Positions 49,410 to 61,600 of a stretch of 64,000 nt of DNA are shown one piece after another (within the stretch, counting starts at the first letter, position 1; the number at the start of each line of letters is the position of its first letter). The translations under genes were made by a program, and so were the position numbers. This DNA comes from Flavobacteriaceae bacterium (GTDB taxonomy: Bacteria; Bacteroidota; Bacteroidia; Flavobacteriales; Flavobacteriaceae): the NCBI GenBank assembly GCA_947457615.1, contig CANGWK010000003.1, positions 85,323-149,322 on the forward strand, given 5' to 3'. The notes beneath the pieces were generated by a model that worked only from the letters and a program-made list of their open reading frames with translations, had not been told where the DNA came from and searched no databases.

Positions 49410-50660
49410 ATGGCATATTTATTTACGTCAGAGTCAGTCAGTGAAGGACATCCAGACAAAGTAGCAGATCAAATTAGTGATGCATTAATTGACAACTTTT
49501 TAGCTTTTGATCCAGAATCGAAAGTAGCTTGCGAAACTTTAGTTACCACAGGGCAAGTTATTCTTGCTGGGGAAGTAAAATCTAATACCTACCTTGATGT
49601 GCAAACTATTGCAAGAGAGGTAATCAAGAAAATTGGTTACACTAAAAGCGAATACATGTTTGAAGCAAATTCTTGTGGGGTGCTTTCGGCAATTCACGAA
49701 CAATCTGCCGATATTAACCAAGGAGTGGATAGAGCTAATAAAGAAGATCAAGGAGCTGGAGATCAAGGAATGATGTTTGGTTATGCAACTAATGAAACTG
49801 AAAATTACATGCCTTTGGCTTTAGATTTATCGCATGCATTATTAATTGAATTAGCTAATTTAAGAAGAGAAAATTCTGAAATTACCTATTTACGCCCGGA
49901 TGCTAAGTCGCAAGTAACTTTAGAATATTCAGACGACAATAAACCGCAGCGAATTGATGCTATTGTAATTTCAACGCAACATGATGATTTTGACGAAGAA
50001 GAAAAAATGTTGGCAAAAATAAAAAGCGATTTAGTTACAATATTAATTCCTAGAATTAAAGCTAAATATCCGCAATATGCTCATTTCTTTAACGATAACA
50101 TCACTTACCACATTAACCCAACAGGTAAATTTGTAATTGGTGGACCTCATGGAGATACTGGATTAACTGGAAGAAAAATTATTGTGGACACTTATGGTGG
50201 AAAAGGAGCTCACGGAGGTGGCGCTTTCTCTGGAAAAGACCCAAGTAAAGTAGACAGAAGTGCTGCTTATGCAACCCGTCACATTGCTAAAAACTTAGTT
50301 GCAGCAGGATTGTGTGATCAAGTATTAGTTCAAGTATCGTATGCAATTGGAGTTGCTAAACCAACTTCTATTTATGTAGATACTTATGGTACTGCTAAAG
50401 TTGAATTAAATGATGGCGCAATTAGCAAAATTGTAGAAGGAATTTTTGATATGCGCCCTTACTTCATTGAGCAACGTTTAAAACTACGAAATCCTATTTA
50501 CAGTGAAACAGCTGCTTATGGCCACATGGGAAGAACTCCAGAAACAGTAACTAAAACTTTTTCTGCACCGGGAGGAAACGAAAAAACGATAACCGTAGAA
50601 TTATTTACCTGGGAAAAATTAGATTATGTTGGCGTAGTTAAAGAGGCATTTAAATTATAA
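49410..50660 (+). CDS. metK: S-adenosylmethionine synthetase
   Basis: [66 protein letters not shown]. Confidence 0.97.
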   Translation: MAYLFTSESVSEGHPDKVADQISDALIDNFLAFDPESKVACETLVTTGQVILAGEVKSNTYLDVQTIAREVIKKIGYTKSEYMFEANSCGVLSAIHEQSADINQGVDRANKEDQGAGDQGMMFGYATNETENYMPLALDLSHALLIELANLRRENSEITYLRPDAKSQVTLEYSDDNKPQRIDAIVISTQHDDFDEEEKMLAKIKSDLVTILIPRIKAKYPQYAHFFNDNITYHINPTGKFVIGGPHGDTGLTGRKIIVDTYGGKGAHGGGAFSGKDPSKVDRSAAYATRHIAKNLVAAGLCDQVLVQVSYAIGVAKPTSIYVDTYGTAKVELNDGAISKIVEGIFDMRPYFIEQRLKLRNPIYSETAAYGHMGRTPETVTKTFSAPGGNEKTITVELFTWEKLDYVGVVKEAFKL

Positions 50661-50682
50661 ATTCTGCTTAAAATTAATTATT

Positions 50683-50723
50683 AAAAAACAGTAGTTGCCA
50701 ATAGGCTTCTACTGTTTTTTTTT
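50683..50723 (+). terminator. metK: Terminator of metK
   Basis: AACAGTAG...CTACTGTT followed by a T-run. Confidence 0.85.
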
Positions 50724-51265
50724 GCAATAATTTTATATTATCAAAATAAAAAATCAATTTTAATGTTGAATTTTTAGAGAAAAAATAAGTTATTAAAGAA
50801 TCAAATTATTGATTTTTAGGAGTTTCTTGTGTTAATAGCAAACCAATAATAGAGGCAATTCTGTTTAAACTGCGCGTTCTATTTGTTTACAAATAATTAA
50901 TAATTCTAAAGTACTAAAATTTAAACAAGTAGTATTTGTAAGAAAATAAAAAGTTCAAATAGGTATAAATTAATATAATGAACCACGTAGAATTTTAGAA
51001 AAAAATTATTAAAAAAGGCCCAATTTATGGGTTCACTTAGCCATGATTATCTTTAAATAAGTGAAACTGCTTTTGTTTTTTTTTTAACTATGAATCTATT
51101 TAGTAAAAAGTAAAAAAAATTAATTACACCCAATGGGTTGTTTTATATTGATTTTACTGAAATTCCTAACAACAATAGTAATAATGTAATTATAGGCGGT
51201 GTTTTTTTCTTATTTTCTTATTTTTTTTATATATTTTTTTTACATTTGTAATCATTAATATTTTA

Positions 51266-51283
51266 TTCGTGTTCGAACACGAA
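51266..51283. promoter_or_regulatory. 18-bp perfect palindrome in the 5' leader of the 51336 gene
   Basis: TTCGTGTTCGAACACGAA, 17 bp after a TACATTTG box (51241-51248). Confidence 0.75.
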
Positions 51284-51335
51284 ATTAATAATTAAAGTTC
51301 TAAAATAACTATTATCAATTACCTACAATTGTTAT

Positions 51336-54300
51336 ATGAAGAAAAATTTACTTCTTTTTACTTTGTTTTTTCTTTACTCTTTTGCTTCTTATGCTCAAGA
51401 TATATGGCCATTAACTGCAAATTTGGTTCCCACCAACCCCTCTGGAATTGTAGGAGCTACTGCTTTTAGTGCATCAATTACCGGAACAAATACTACAACT
51501 TATGCTACTTCATTATTAACCTATAATGCATCTGTTACGCCAGGATCTTGGCCTGCAGATAATATTACATCAATTGGAAAAGAGGGAAGATTTATTGAAT
51601 TTTCAATTATTCCTAATTCAAATGTTTTAAATATATCTCAAATAAGCTATAATTTATCTAATTCAAGCGTTACTGGAACCTCTTTAAAAATGAGCCTTTA
51701 TTATTACATAAGTTCATCAGGGGCGCCTGCAAACATTAGTAGTATGACTGCTGTTAGCGCTACTAGTATTGGCGTTACAGCTACAAATGCTGTAGTTAAT
51801 TTAGCTTACCCTAGCTCCATTAGCGTCCCGGTGGGTAGCACAATATATCTAAGACTGTATCCATTTAGTAGCTCAAGTGGCTCAATTACTAATAGATACC
51901 TATATGTATCTAATTTTACAGTAAATGGGAGTTGCATTCCTGTAAATACAGTAAGCACTGCATCTAGTTCACCAACTCCTTGCATCAACAGCACATTAAC
52001 AGCCATTACGCACACCACCACGGGTGCAACTGGGATATCTAATTCAGGAGTATCTGGAGCAAACGGATTGCCAGCAGGAGTTAGTGCAACATGGTCTGCT
52101 GGCACAATTACTATTAGTGGAACACCAACAGTTGCAAATAGCTATTTTTATAGCATACCATTAACAGGAGGTTATGGAAGTGTTAATGCTACCGGAACTA
52201 TAACGGTGAATCCAATAAATACAGTGAACTCTGCATCAAGTTCTCCAACGCTATGCATCAATAATCCACTAACAGCAATTACGCACAATACAACAGGAGC
52301 AACTGGGATATCTAATTCAGGAGTATCTGGTGCAAATGGTTTACCAGCAGGAGTAAGTGCAACATGGTCTGTTGGAACAATTACTATTAGTGGGACACCA
52401 ACAGCATCGGGCAGTTTTAGTTATAGCATTCCGTTAACAGGAGGGTGTGGAAGTATAAATGCTACAGGAACTATAGTTGTGAATCCAACTTCCGTTGGAG
52501 GTACTGCAAGCTCAAATCAAACAATATGTTCTGGAGATACCCCTTTACCAATTTTATTAGTTGGTAAAGTAGGTACTATTTTAAAATGGCAAAGTGCTTC
52601 AAATTTAGGATTCACAATTGGACTAACAGACATTGCAAATACAACAACAACTTTAACTCTAGGAGCTCTAACAGCTACTACTTTTTATAGAGCAGTGGTT
52701 CAAAGTGGCATTTGCTCAAGTGACATATCTAATGTGGTAACCATAACAGTAAATCAGCCTCCTGTTATTGGAACTGCATCTGCAGTATCCACAACAATTT
52801 GCTCCGGAAACAGCACTACAATAAATTTTACTAGTAGCGCAGGAAGCATACAATGGCAATCTTCAAATGCATTTAATGGAACTTATTCAAACATAACGGG
52901 ATCAACAAACTCTTTATCTACTGGCAGTTTAACAGCAACAACTTACTATAAAGCTGTTGTAACAAGTGGAGCTTGCATTAGAATAACAAATAAAGTTACG
53001 GTTACTGTAAATCCACCTTCAGTGGCTGGAACTGCTACTAATGCAACAATTTGTTCAGGAACCGACACTACAATTAACCTAACTGGATATACTGGAAGTC
53101 AATTTTACTGGCAATCTTCAAGTACACCAACAGGACCTTACACTCAAATTCCTGGTGCCACAAGCCCGTCTTTACCCACAGGTAATTTAACTTCTACAAC
53201 CTACTACCAAGCAGTTGTTCGAAGCGTAGGCTTCGGTTGTATTCCCGCAACAAGTAATCCTGTTGTTATTACTGTTGACAATTCCCCAAATGTTTTTATT
53301 TCTGGTCCAACCAACACGCTATGTAAAAACAGTATAATTCCTTTAATGGCCTCTGGAACAGGCACCGATTACACTTGGACCTCCAGCCTTTCAAATTCCT
53401 TATTTATGGATGCAAATGCAACAATTGCTTATGTCACTGGAACCATTATTTCTACAATTTATGTAAAACCTACCGCTACTATTGTTGTATTAGCAACCGC
53501 TACAGCAGGAATAACAGGATGCGCTACTAGCAGTATAACTTTAAACGTATTGCCAGGAAATCTTAAAACCTATACAACAGGATGGTCACCATCCACGCCT
53601 ACTTCCAATGACCCAATAGAAATAAATGGAAATTATTCGGTAGGAAGTTTACAAGGATGTAACTGCCAAATCACTGGTGGAACGGTTACTTTCAACACTG
53701 GAGAAACTTTGTCTTTAGTAAATGAATTAACAATCACAGGGGGTACTTTAACCTTTGAAGATTCCTCTAGTTTAGTACAGACTAATGATGTGATTAACTC
53801 CGGTAGTATTAATTATAAAAGAACAACCCAGCCAATAAACAGATACGATTATAATTATTGGTCCTCTCCGGTAAATTCTCAAACATTAGTTGGTCTTTCG
53901 CCAGATACTTTGCCTGATAAGTATTTTCATTTCGATGCTGCAATCACAGATTATTGGGCAACTAGTTTAGGTAGTGATATTATGAATCCAGGTGAAGGAT
54001 ATATAATAAGAGGTCCACAAACATTGGACACAAACACAAGGCAATCGTTTACAGGAACATTTATAGGTGTTCCTAACAACGGAACAATTACAACTCAAGT
54101 TGTTTCAGGAAGATATAATTTAATTGGAAATCCGTATCCAAGTGCTTTAGATGCTAATTTATTTTTATCAAACACATTAAATGATGCGATAGTTGAGGGA
54201 ACTATTTATTTATGGACGCACAATACCCCTATTACTAACTTGGCTTATAATCCTGCAGATTATGCAGTATATAACTTAACAGGTGCTACAGGAACAGCAG

Positions 54301-55151
54301 CTCTAACGGGAGCAACGGTATTGCACAATTGGAATATTCCAAATGGTAACATAGCATCTTGCGAAGCTTTCTTTATAAAAGGAATATCTAGTGGAAACGC
54401 AACATTTAATAACTCTATGCGTGTAGTCGGAAATAACGATCAGTTTTTTAAAAATAGTGCTTCCCCTACAGGCGAAAATACATTAGAAAAACATAGAATT
54501 TGGCTTGGTGTTACCAATGATCAAGGCGATTACAAAGAAGCTTTAATAGGTTATGTTTCGGGCGCTTCTGTAGGTTTAGACAGAGGCTATGATGGGGAGC
54601 TTTTTAGCCAAACACCCGCTTGCATTTATACCTTATCGGAAGAAAAAGAACTTTCTATTCAAGGAAGACCTTTGCCATTTCAAGATTCTGATGAAGTTCC
54701 TTTAGGATTTCATGCAGATAATAGTGGGACATTTTCTATAAGTTTGGTGGATTATGATGGACTGTTTAGTAACCAAGATATTTATTTGGAAGATAAAATG
54801 TTGAATAGCACTCATAATATGAAAACTAATAATTATAGTTTCACATCAAATTCAGGGACTTTTAACAATCGATTTATTTTGAGATATAAAAATGCTAAAA
54901 TAACTACATCTTTATTTTCAGAGGAGTCGGTGCTTGTTTTTAAAAACAATCAAAACATAAATATAAATAGCTCTAACACAATTCTAAAATCGGTAGAAAT
55001 TTATGATTTAAGAGGTAGAGAACTTTTTAATCAATCAGAAATAAATTCTTCGCAATTTGAAGTAACTAATTTTAACTCTTCACAACAAATCGTTCTTGTA
55101 AAAGTAACTTCAAAAGATGGAATTACAATTACTAAAAAAATTATTTTTTAA
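51336..55151 (+). CDS. Large secreted Ig-like repeat protein with T9SS type C-like sorting signal
   Basis: Signal peptide; tandem 91-aa repeats; C-terminus LKSVEIYDLRGRELFNQSEINSSQFEVTNFNSSQQIVLVKVTSKDGITITKKIIF. Confidence 0.88.
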   Translation: MKKNLLLFTLFFLYSFASYAQDIWPLTANLVPTNPSGIVGATAFSASITGTNTTTYATSLLTYNASVTPGSWPADNITSIGKEGRFIEFSIIPNSNVLNISQISYNLSNSSVTGTSLKMSLYYYISSSGAPANISSMTAVSATSIGVTATNAVVNLAYPSSISVPVGSTIYLRLYPFSSSSGSITNRYLYVSNFTVNGSCIPVNTVSTASSSPTPCINSTLTAITHTTTGATGISNSGVSGANGLPAGVSATWSAGTITISGTPTVANSYFYSIPLTGGYGSVNATGTITVNPINTVNSASSSPTLCINNPLTAITHNTTGATGISNSGVSGANGLPAGVSATWSVGTITISGTPTASGSFSYSIPLTGGCGSINATGTIVVNPTSVGGTASSNQTICSGDTPLPILLVGKVGTILKWQSASNLGFTIGLTDIANTTTTLTLGALTATTFYRAVVQSGICSSDISNVVTITVNQPPVIGTASAVSTTICSGNSTTINFTSSAGSIQWQSSNAFNGTYSNITGSTNSLSTGSLTATTYYKAVVTSGACIRITNKVTVTVNPPSVAGTATNATICSGTDTTINLTGYTGSQFYWQSSSTPTGPYTQIPGATSPSLPTGNLTSTTYYQAVVRSVGFGCIPATSNPVVITVDNSPNVFISGPTNTLCKNSIIPLMASGTGTDYTWTSSLSNSLFMDANATIAYVTGTIISTIYVKPTATIVVLATATAGITGCATSSITLNVLPGNLKTYTTGWSPSTPTSNDPIEINGNYSVGSLQGCNCQITGGTVTFNTGETLSLVNELTITGGTLTFEDSSSLVQTNDVINSGSINYKRTTQPINRYDYNYWSSPVNSQTLVGLSPDTLPDKYFHFDAAITDYWATSLGSDIMNPGEGYIIRGPQTLDTNTRQSFTGTFIGVPNNGTITTQVVSGRYNLIGNPYPSALDANLFLSNTLNDAIVEGTIYLWTHNTPITNLAYNPADYAVYNLTGATGTAALTGATVLHNWNIPNGNIASCEAFFIKGISSGNATFNNSMRVVGNNDQFFKNSASPTGENTLEKHRIWLGVTNDQGDYKEALIGYVSGASVGLDRGYDGELFSQTPACIYTLSEEKELSIQGRPLPFQDSDEVPLGFHADNSGTFSISLVDYDGLFSNQDIYLEDKMLNSTHNMKTNNYSFTSNSGTFNNRFILRYKNAKITTSLFSEESVLVFKNNQNININSSNTILKSVEIYDLRGRELFNQSEINSSQFEVTNFNSSQQIVLVKVTSKDGITITKKIIF
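51945..52490 (+). repeat. Two tandem 273-bp (91-aa) coding repeats
   Basis: NTVSTASSSPTPCINSTLTAITHTTTGATGISNSGVSGANGLPAGVSATWSAG... followed by NTVNSASSSPTLCINNPLTAITHNTTGATGISNSGVSGANGLPAGVSATWSVG... Confidence 0.92.
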
Positions 55152-55223
55152 TTTTAATACCATTTGAAGTAAAAAATATTTAATAAATATAATTATGGTT
55201 TTTTAGTTTACAAAGTTGAAAAG

Positions 55224-55250
55224 GCTGTTTTTATAAACAGTATCTTTTTT
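55224..55250 (+). terminator. Terminator of the 51336 gene
   Basis: CTGTTTtta-TAAACAG hairpin followed by tatctttttt. Confidence 0.6.
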
Positions 55251-55473
55251 ACTATTTTAACAGGTAGTAAACAATAAAATAGTAGTTATTTTAAAAAATA
55301 TAATTACTAATTACTGGCTTCAGACACTATTTATCAACACAATAAATAATGGTATATTTTCCTACAAAGAGGTATGCCTTTTGAAATTCATAATTTTGAT
55401 AGACTAAAATTACATTATGTGTTATTTGTTAATAACTTTATTTTTAAATCCTAAAATATTTAATAAATTTGTA

Positions 55474-55491
55474 ATTGTGTACGAGCACGGA
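55474..55491. promoter_or_regulatory. Diverged copy of the same dyad in the leader of the 55613 gene
   Basis: ATTGTGTACGAGCACGGA, 2 bp after a TAAATTTG box (55464-55471). Confidence 0.6.
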
Positions 55492-55612
55492 TTTGTATAA
55501 CAGTTTTTTCTTAATTGTAACCAAACACCCAATAACACTTATATTTTACCCTTAATTACTCTATATATTTTCAAATTTAAACTATTAAAATTACCTACTA
55601 AACATCTTTTTC

Positions 55613-58600
55613 ATGAAGACAAATTTATTTTTTAATCGAAAGTTTATTAACTTTTTTTACACTATTTGCTTTTTTGTGTTGTGCTCAACCACTAGTTGGG
55701 GACAAACCTCTTTGCAAGTTATTGGAACAAATCCATCTTATGACGGAGGTTTTGAAGGCCAAGCTCCAACTGTTACAGTGCAACCTACTTCGACTTCGTT
55801 TTCAGCCACCGGCACATACGGTAATGCAACGAATAATTCTTGGGGGAAATCTGGTGGAACTGCAGCTGTAATGACAGACGCAACAAATGCTAGATCTGGA
55901 AACAAATTTGTTAATTTCCAACTTTCATCCACAACGCATCAAACCATAAGAACTCCCTACTCAGGTACTAATGGCACCAGTGTTGTAGTTCAGTTTTATT
56001 ACAAAGGAGATAAGAATAATAATGCTGGATCAGGTGTTAGAGGGGGCAGTTTTGGTACTACTAATGGTTATGGAGCTTACACAGCGTCAAACACTAGTAC
56101 TTGGGCATTATATCAAGCTGTTGTAACAGTAAGTGCTACTAACGCAACTAGTTATGGTGCAGTATCTATCAAATCTGCATCTAGTGCTCTAACAGCTTCT
56201 TACGATATAGATGATTTTGTAATTTATGATGGTAGCGTTATTGACTTTACTGCACCAAGTTCTCCCGGAACGGTAAATGTTGCTGCAACTTCTTCTACAA
56301 GCAATACGGTTAGCTGGGGTGCTGCCACAGGGGGTGTTGATGGTGGCGGATATGTTGTTGTAAGGTATGCAACAATTCCAGGTACTGGAACTAATCCAAA
56401 TCCAAACGGAATATATGCTATAGGAAATACTATTACCAACGGAGGTGCTACAGGAACTGTTGCCTATATAGGAACTGGTCTTTCGTTTACTGATTCTAGT
56501 TTAACTGCTGGTACAAATTATTATTATAAAGTGTATGCAGTTGATAAGGCTTTTAATTATTCAAGCGCTAGTGTACAAGGACCTACAATAACTGGAATAG
56601 CTACAACTTCGGCTTTTACAACAACTTACGGTACTGCTTCTGCAGCACAAACATTTACAATTGGAGGCTCTTTATTAACTGCAAATTTGGTTGCTACCGC
56701 TCCAACAGGATACGAAGTATCTGCAGATGGTATTACTTATGGCACTACAGCTACATTTGTTCAAAGTGGCGGAACTGCTAGTGGCTCTTTACGAATCCGT
56801 TTAGCAGCTACAGCTGGCGTGACTGGCGCTTATAATTCAAAAAATATAGTTCTTTCTTCAACAAATGCAACATCAATAAATATTACAACTCCAAGTACGG
56901 GGAATAGCGTTACTGCAAAAGGACTAACCATTACGGGAGTTTCTGCTGTGAATAAAGTTTATGACGGAATTCTATATGCAGCTTTAAACGGCACCGCTTC
57001 CTATTCAGGATTAGAAAATGGCGAAAGTTCATTAGTTACAGGAACGCCCTCTGCTAGTTTTGCTACTAGCGCTGTAGGTAATGATATATCCGTTGCTGTA
57101 ACGGGCTATACTGCTCCGAATGCCAACTATTCTGTTACGCAGCCAACTGGTTTAAAAGCAAATATTACCGCTGCTGCCTTAACCATTACTGCAGATAATC
57201 AAAATAATAATTACGGTACTGTGGCTTCCTTAGGAACTTCTGCTTTTACAAGTACCGGATTAGTCAATTCAGAAACAATTGGCAGTGTACTATTTTCTAG
57301 TACAGGTGCTGCAGCTAATTCTGCTGTTGGAACTTATGATATTGTGCCTAGTGGTGCTTCAGGAGGAACTTTTACCTCTGGAAATTATACTATTACTTAT
57401 GTAAATGGTGCCTTAACGGTTAATGCAGTGGTTGCTGGTTCTCCAACAATTACAGCAGTTTCAGCAAGTGATAGTACTTTAAGTATTGTATTTACTGATC
57501 CAACTTTCACTGGTGGTACTCCAATTACCAATTATCAATATTCATTAAACGGTACAAATTACACCACTTTATCCCCTGCTCATACTACTTCTCCTATAGT
57601 AGTAACGGGATTAACTAACAATACTATTTATAGTGTTACTGTTGTTGCTATAAATTCTGCAGGAAATGGTGCGGTTTCTAACGTAGTTACAGCAACTCCG
57701 GTTTCAGCATCTACACCATTAATTAGTGTTAGCGGTGCACTTAGTGCATTAACTACTACTTATGGCTCGCCAAGTACCACCACTTCCTTCACAGCAAGTG
57801 GATCTTCTTTAACTAGTAATGTTATAATAAATGCTCCCGAAGGATTTGAGATTTCGCAAACTAGTGCGAGTTCAGGGTTTTCTTTTTCACAATCTTTAGT
57901 CCCATCAAATGGGGTAATTCCTAACAAGACTATATATATTAGACTTGCACCATCTGCAAATGTTGGTTCCTATTATGGATACATTACATTATCTAGCGCA
58001 GGAGCTACAACAGCTTCAGTTCTCACTGTTTTGAGTAACGTAAACCCAGCACCTTTAACCATTACTGGTATAACTGCTTCAAACAAAGTATATGATCAAA
58101 GTACAGCCGTTACAATTACAGGCACTCCTACTTATAGTGGACTTGTAAATGGGGAAGTTTTTCCAGTTAGCGGAGATGTTACTTATGCATTTGCAACTGC
58201 AACTGCTGGAAACGGAAAAACAATAGTTAGAACTGGTTTATATGATGCTCCGTCTTCTAACTATAGCATTTCACAACCAAGTTTCACGGCTACTATTTCT
58301 CCTATTAATTTAACATTAACTAACGTAGCTGCTTCTAATAAAACGTATGACAGCACAACAGCTGCAACTATCTCAGCTACTGTGTCTGGAGTTTTATCTG
58401 GAGATACTGTAAACTTTAATGGCACAGGAAGTTTTGCTACTGCAGCTATTGGAACTGGTATTGCAGTTACTTCTTCTGCTATATTAACTGGAACAGATGC
58501 TTCTAACTATAGCTTTAATCAACTTACAGGATTAACAGCAGATATTACAGCTAGAACTTTATCTATCTCTGGAATTTCAATAGCTAGTAAAACATACAAC

Positions 58601-61600
58601 GGCTCGGCAAACGCAACTATTACTGGAACTGCTATTTTAAATGGAGCAGTCGTTTCAGATGGTATTCAATTAATAACTTCTGGAGCAACTGCTAGTTTTT
58701 CAGATAAAAATATTGGAACAGATAAAATCGTTACTGTAAGTGGTTACAGTGTTTCAGGTGGAGCAGTTTCTAATTACACCTTTACAGAACCAAGTGGATT
58801 TACTGCTTCTATTACTGCAGCTCCATTAACAATAACAGGTATTTCTGTAAGTAATAAAATATACGATGCTACAACTGCAGCAACTATTGTTGGAACTCCA
58901 GTATTAAATGGTGTTGTTGGAACTGAGGATGTAACTCTTGATAGTTCTGGATCCACTGCTGTATTTGCTTCGGCTGCAGCTGCTACAAATATTAATATAA
59001 TTTTTTCTGGGTATTCGGTTAACGGAACTGACATTGCAAATTATTCTTTTGCGCAACCAACCGGATTAACGGCGACTATTACTGCTATTGCTAAATATTA
59101 CTTTGTGCCAACTTCGGGTTCTAGTATAGATGCTACTACTGGACAATGGTGGAGTAATGCTAATGGTACAGGTTTAAACCCTTCTGATTTTACAGGAGCA
59201 GGAGTTACGTATCAAATTAATACGAATGCAAATACTAGTGCGCCTTTTGCTGTATCCGGAACAGGTTCTAAAATTGTAGTTGGAGAAGATACCCATACCC
59301 CTACTCTTACTATTGCTTCTGGATTTGCAATTACTGGAACTGTAGATTTAGGTGCTAGTACTACGTTACTATGCGGAGCCGCAACTTTACCAACATTTGG
59401 TACTCTAGCTGCTACATCAACTGTAAATGTAACTACAACTGTTACATTTGCTCCACCTGTAACTACAACTACTTTTGGTAATTTTATAGTTTCAAATGCT
59501 GCAACATTTAGTTTGTTTGCTTCTGCTTCTAGAACAATTAATTTCGCAGGAAATTTTGATGTTTCAGGAGGTGTTTTTAACACTAATGGATCAACTTCAA
59601 CATTTATATTAAATTTTACTGGAACAAATAAAACAATTAATGTATCGACGTTATCTGAATTTAATAAAATCAATACAATTAATATTGCAAGTGGTGCCAG
59701 TTATACTTTATTATCTGATTTAAAATGTAACAGTGGAACAGCAATTAGAATATTTGCATTAAGTGGAACTTTAGATATTTCTGGCCGTACATTAGATGTT
59801 GCTGTAAACACCTATACTTTGGGTGCTGCAGGTGTGTTGATTCAAAATGCAACAAGTACTGTAAAAACGTCAAATGTTAGTGCTACGCCACTTCCATCCG
59901 GAGTAACTTGGGGCGGAACGGTAGAATACTACAGTTTGTTTGCACAACCAGTTGTTACTGGTAACTATAGTAATTTAACTATTACTGGAGCATCCGTTAA
60001 AACTCCAACTGCTGGTATTATTAATGTTTCGAAAGATTTAAAAATCAATACAGGTGCAACTTTCACAGGTGCAACTAATAGTCCAACTTTAAATGTAGGC
60101 GGGGATTTTACAAATTCAGGAACTTTTACTCAAGGAACAGGAACAGTTTCTTTTAATGGTTCAACTCCACAAACAATTACCAATACAGGTGCTTTTACAA
60201 ATGTAACCGTAAATAATGCGGCAGGTTTAGTTACTGCAACCAATTTAACAGTAAGTGGAGCATTAACATTAACTTCTGGAGTTATTACCACTAATAGTTT
60301 TGCGGTAATTGCTAATGGATCTGTAAGCAGAACTTCTGGACACGTTGCAGGTAAATTAACAAAACCGTTAAGTACAACAACAACGGCTATTACTTATGAA
60401 ATTGGTGGAGCAAATTCATACCGACCAATTAATTTTAGCTTTAATGGCATTTCTGCTGCAGGAACATTGACAGCTACTGTTTCTCAAACAGCTGGTGCAC
60501 ATCCAAATCTTATATCTTCTAACATTTCCTCAACAAAGCGTCTAGATCGTTATTATACTGTGAGTTCTACCGGGTTTACTTTCACATCTTGTAGTGCTAT
60601 ATTTAATTTTGTTGCCACAGATGTTTTAAATGGTGCAGATACTTCCAGTTTTATTGCAAAACGTTTTGCTTCCTCCGCTTGGACAGCTTCAACAACTGGA
60701 ACTTTGTCAAGTACAAGTACTCAGCTAACTGGCATAACTGCTTTTGGAGATTTTGCTTTTGGAGAAATCAGATTAGATCCTACTCTTATTGTAAGTTCAC
60801 CGATAACTTTTGATAATCAATGTATTAATAGTTCTTCAACAGCAAAAACTTTTACAATTTCAGGACAAAATTTAACTTCTGATCCAATTGCAGTTGGACC
60901 TTTAGCTGGATTTACATTTTCATTAAATGGAACAAGTTATACTGATTCACTATCTATAACTCAATCTGGTGGAACTTTTAGTTCTCAAACTATTTATGTG
61001 AAATTTACACCAACCGCTGTCGCTTCTTTTGCTGGTACTATTACCGTTTCCGGTTCAGGAGCAAATTCGGCTTCAGTAACTATTTCCTCCGCAACTGGAT
61101 TTAATTCTCCAGTAACAACTGCAACAGGAATAGCTATTAATATAGCTTCAACAACAGCAACATTATCTGGAAGTTATAGTCTTGGATGTACTTCTTTATC
61201 AGAATATGGAATTGAATACAGTTTAACATCCAATTTTGTTAATGGTACAGGAACCAAAGTTAATGCCAATTCAGGAGCAAGTTTCTCAGTTAATGTATCG
61301 GCATTATTAACCAATACAACCTATTATTATAAATCGTATGCTACGGATGGATCAGTAACAGTATACGGAAATCAGTCAAATTTTAAAACTTTAAATATTG
61401 ATGCACCAGTTGCTACAAATGCTACTAATGTTTCAAATACTAGTTTTAATGCTAATTGGAATCCAGTTACAGGAGCAAGTAATTATTTAGTAAATGTATT
61501 GTTGAAAAATAAAATTGCAGAATGGACTTTTCCTTTATCTGGACTGACACTTAATGCAGATGCTACTTCTAATGCAAATAACACTTCAAGTGCTTTAACA

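Noticed and set aside
51945-52490. CRISPR or noncoding satellite
   Set aside because: Period is 273 bp, in frame, and encodes clear Ig-like protein units.
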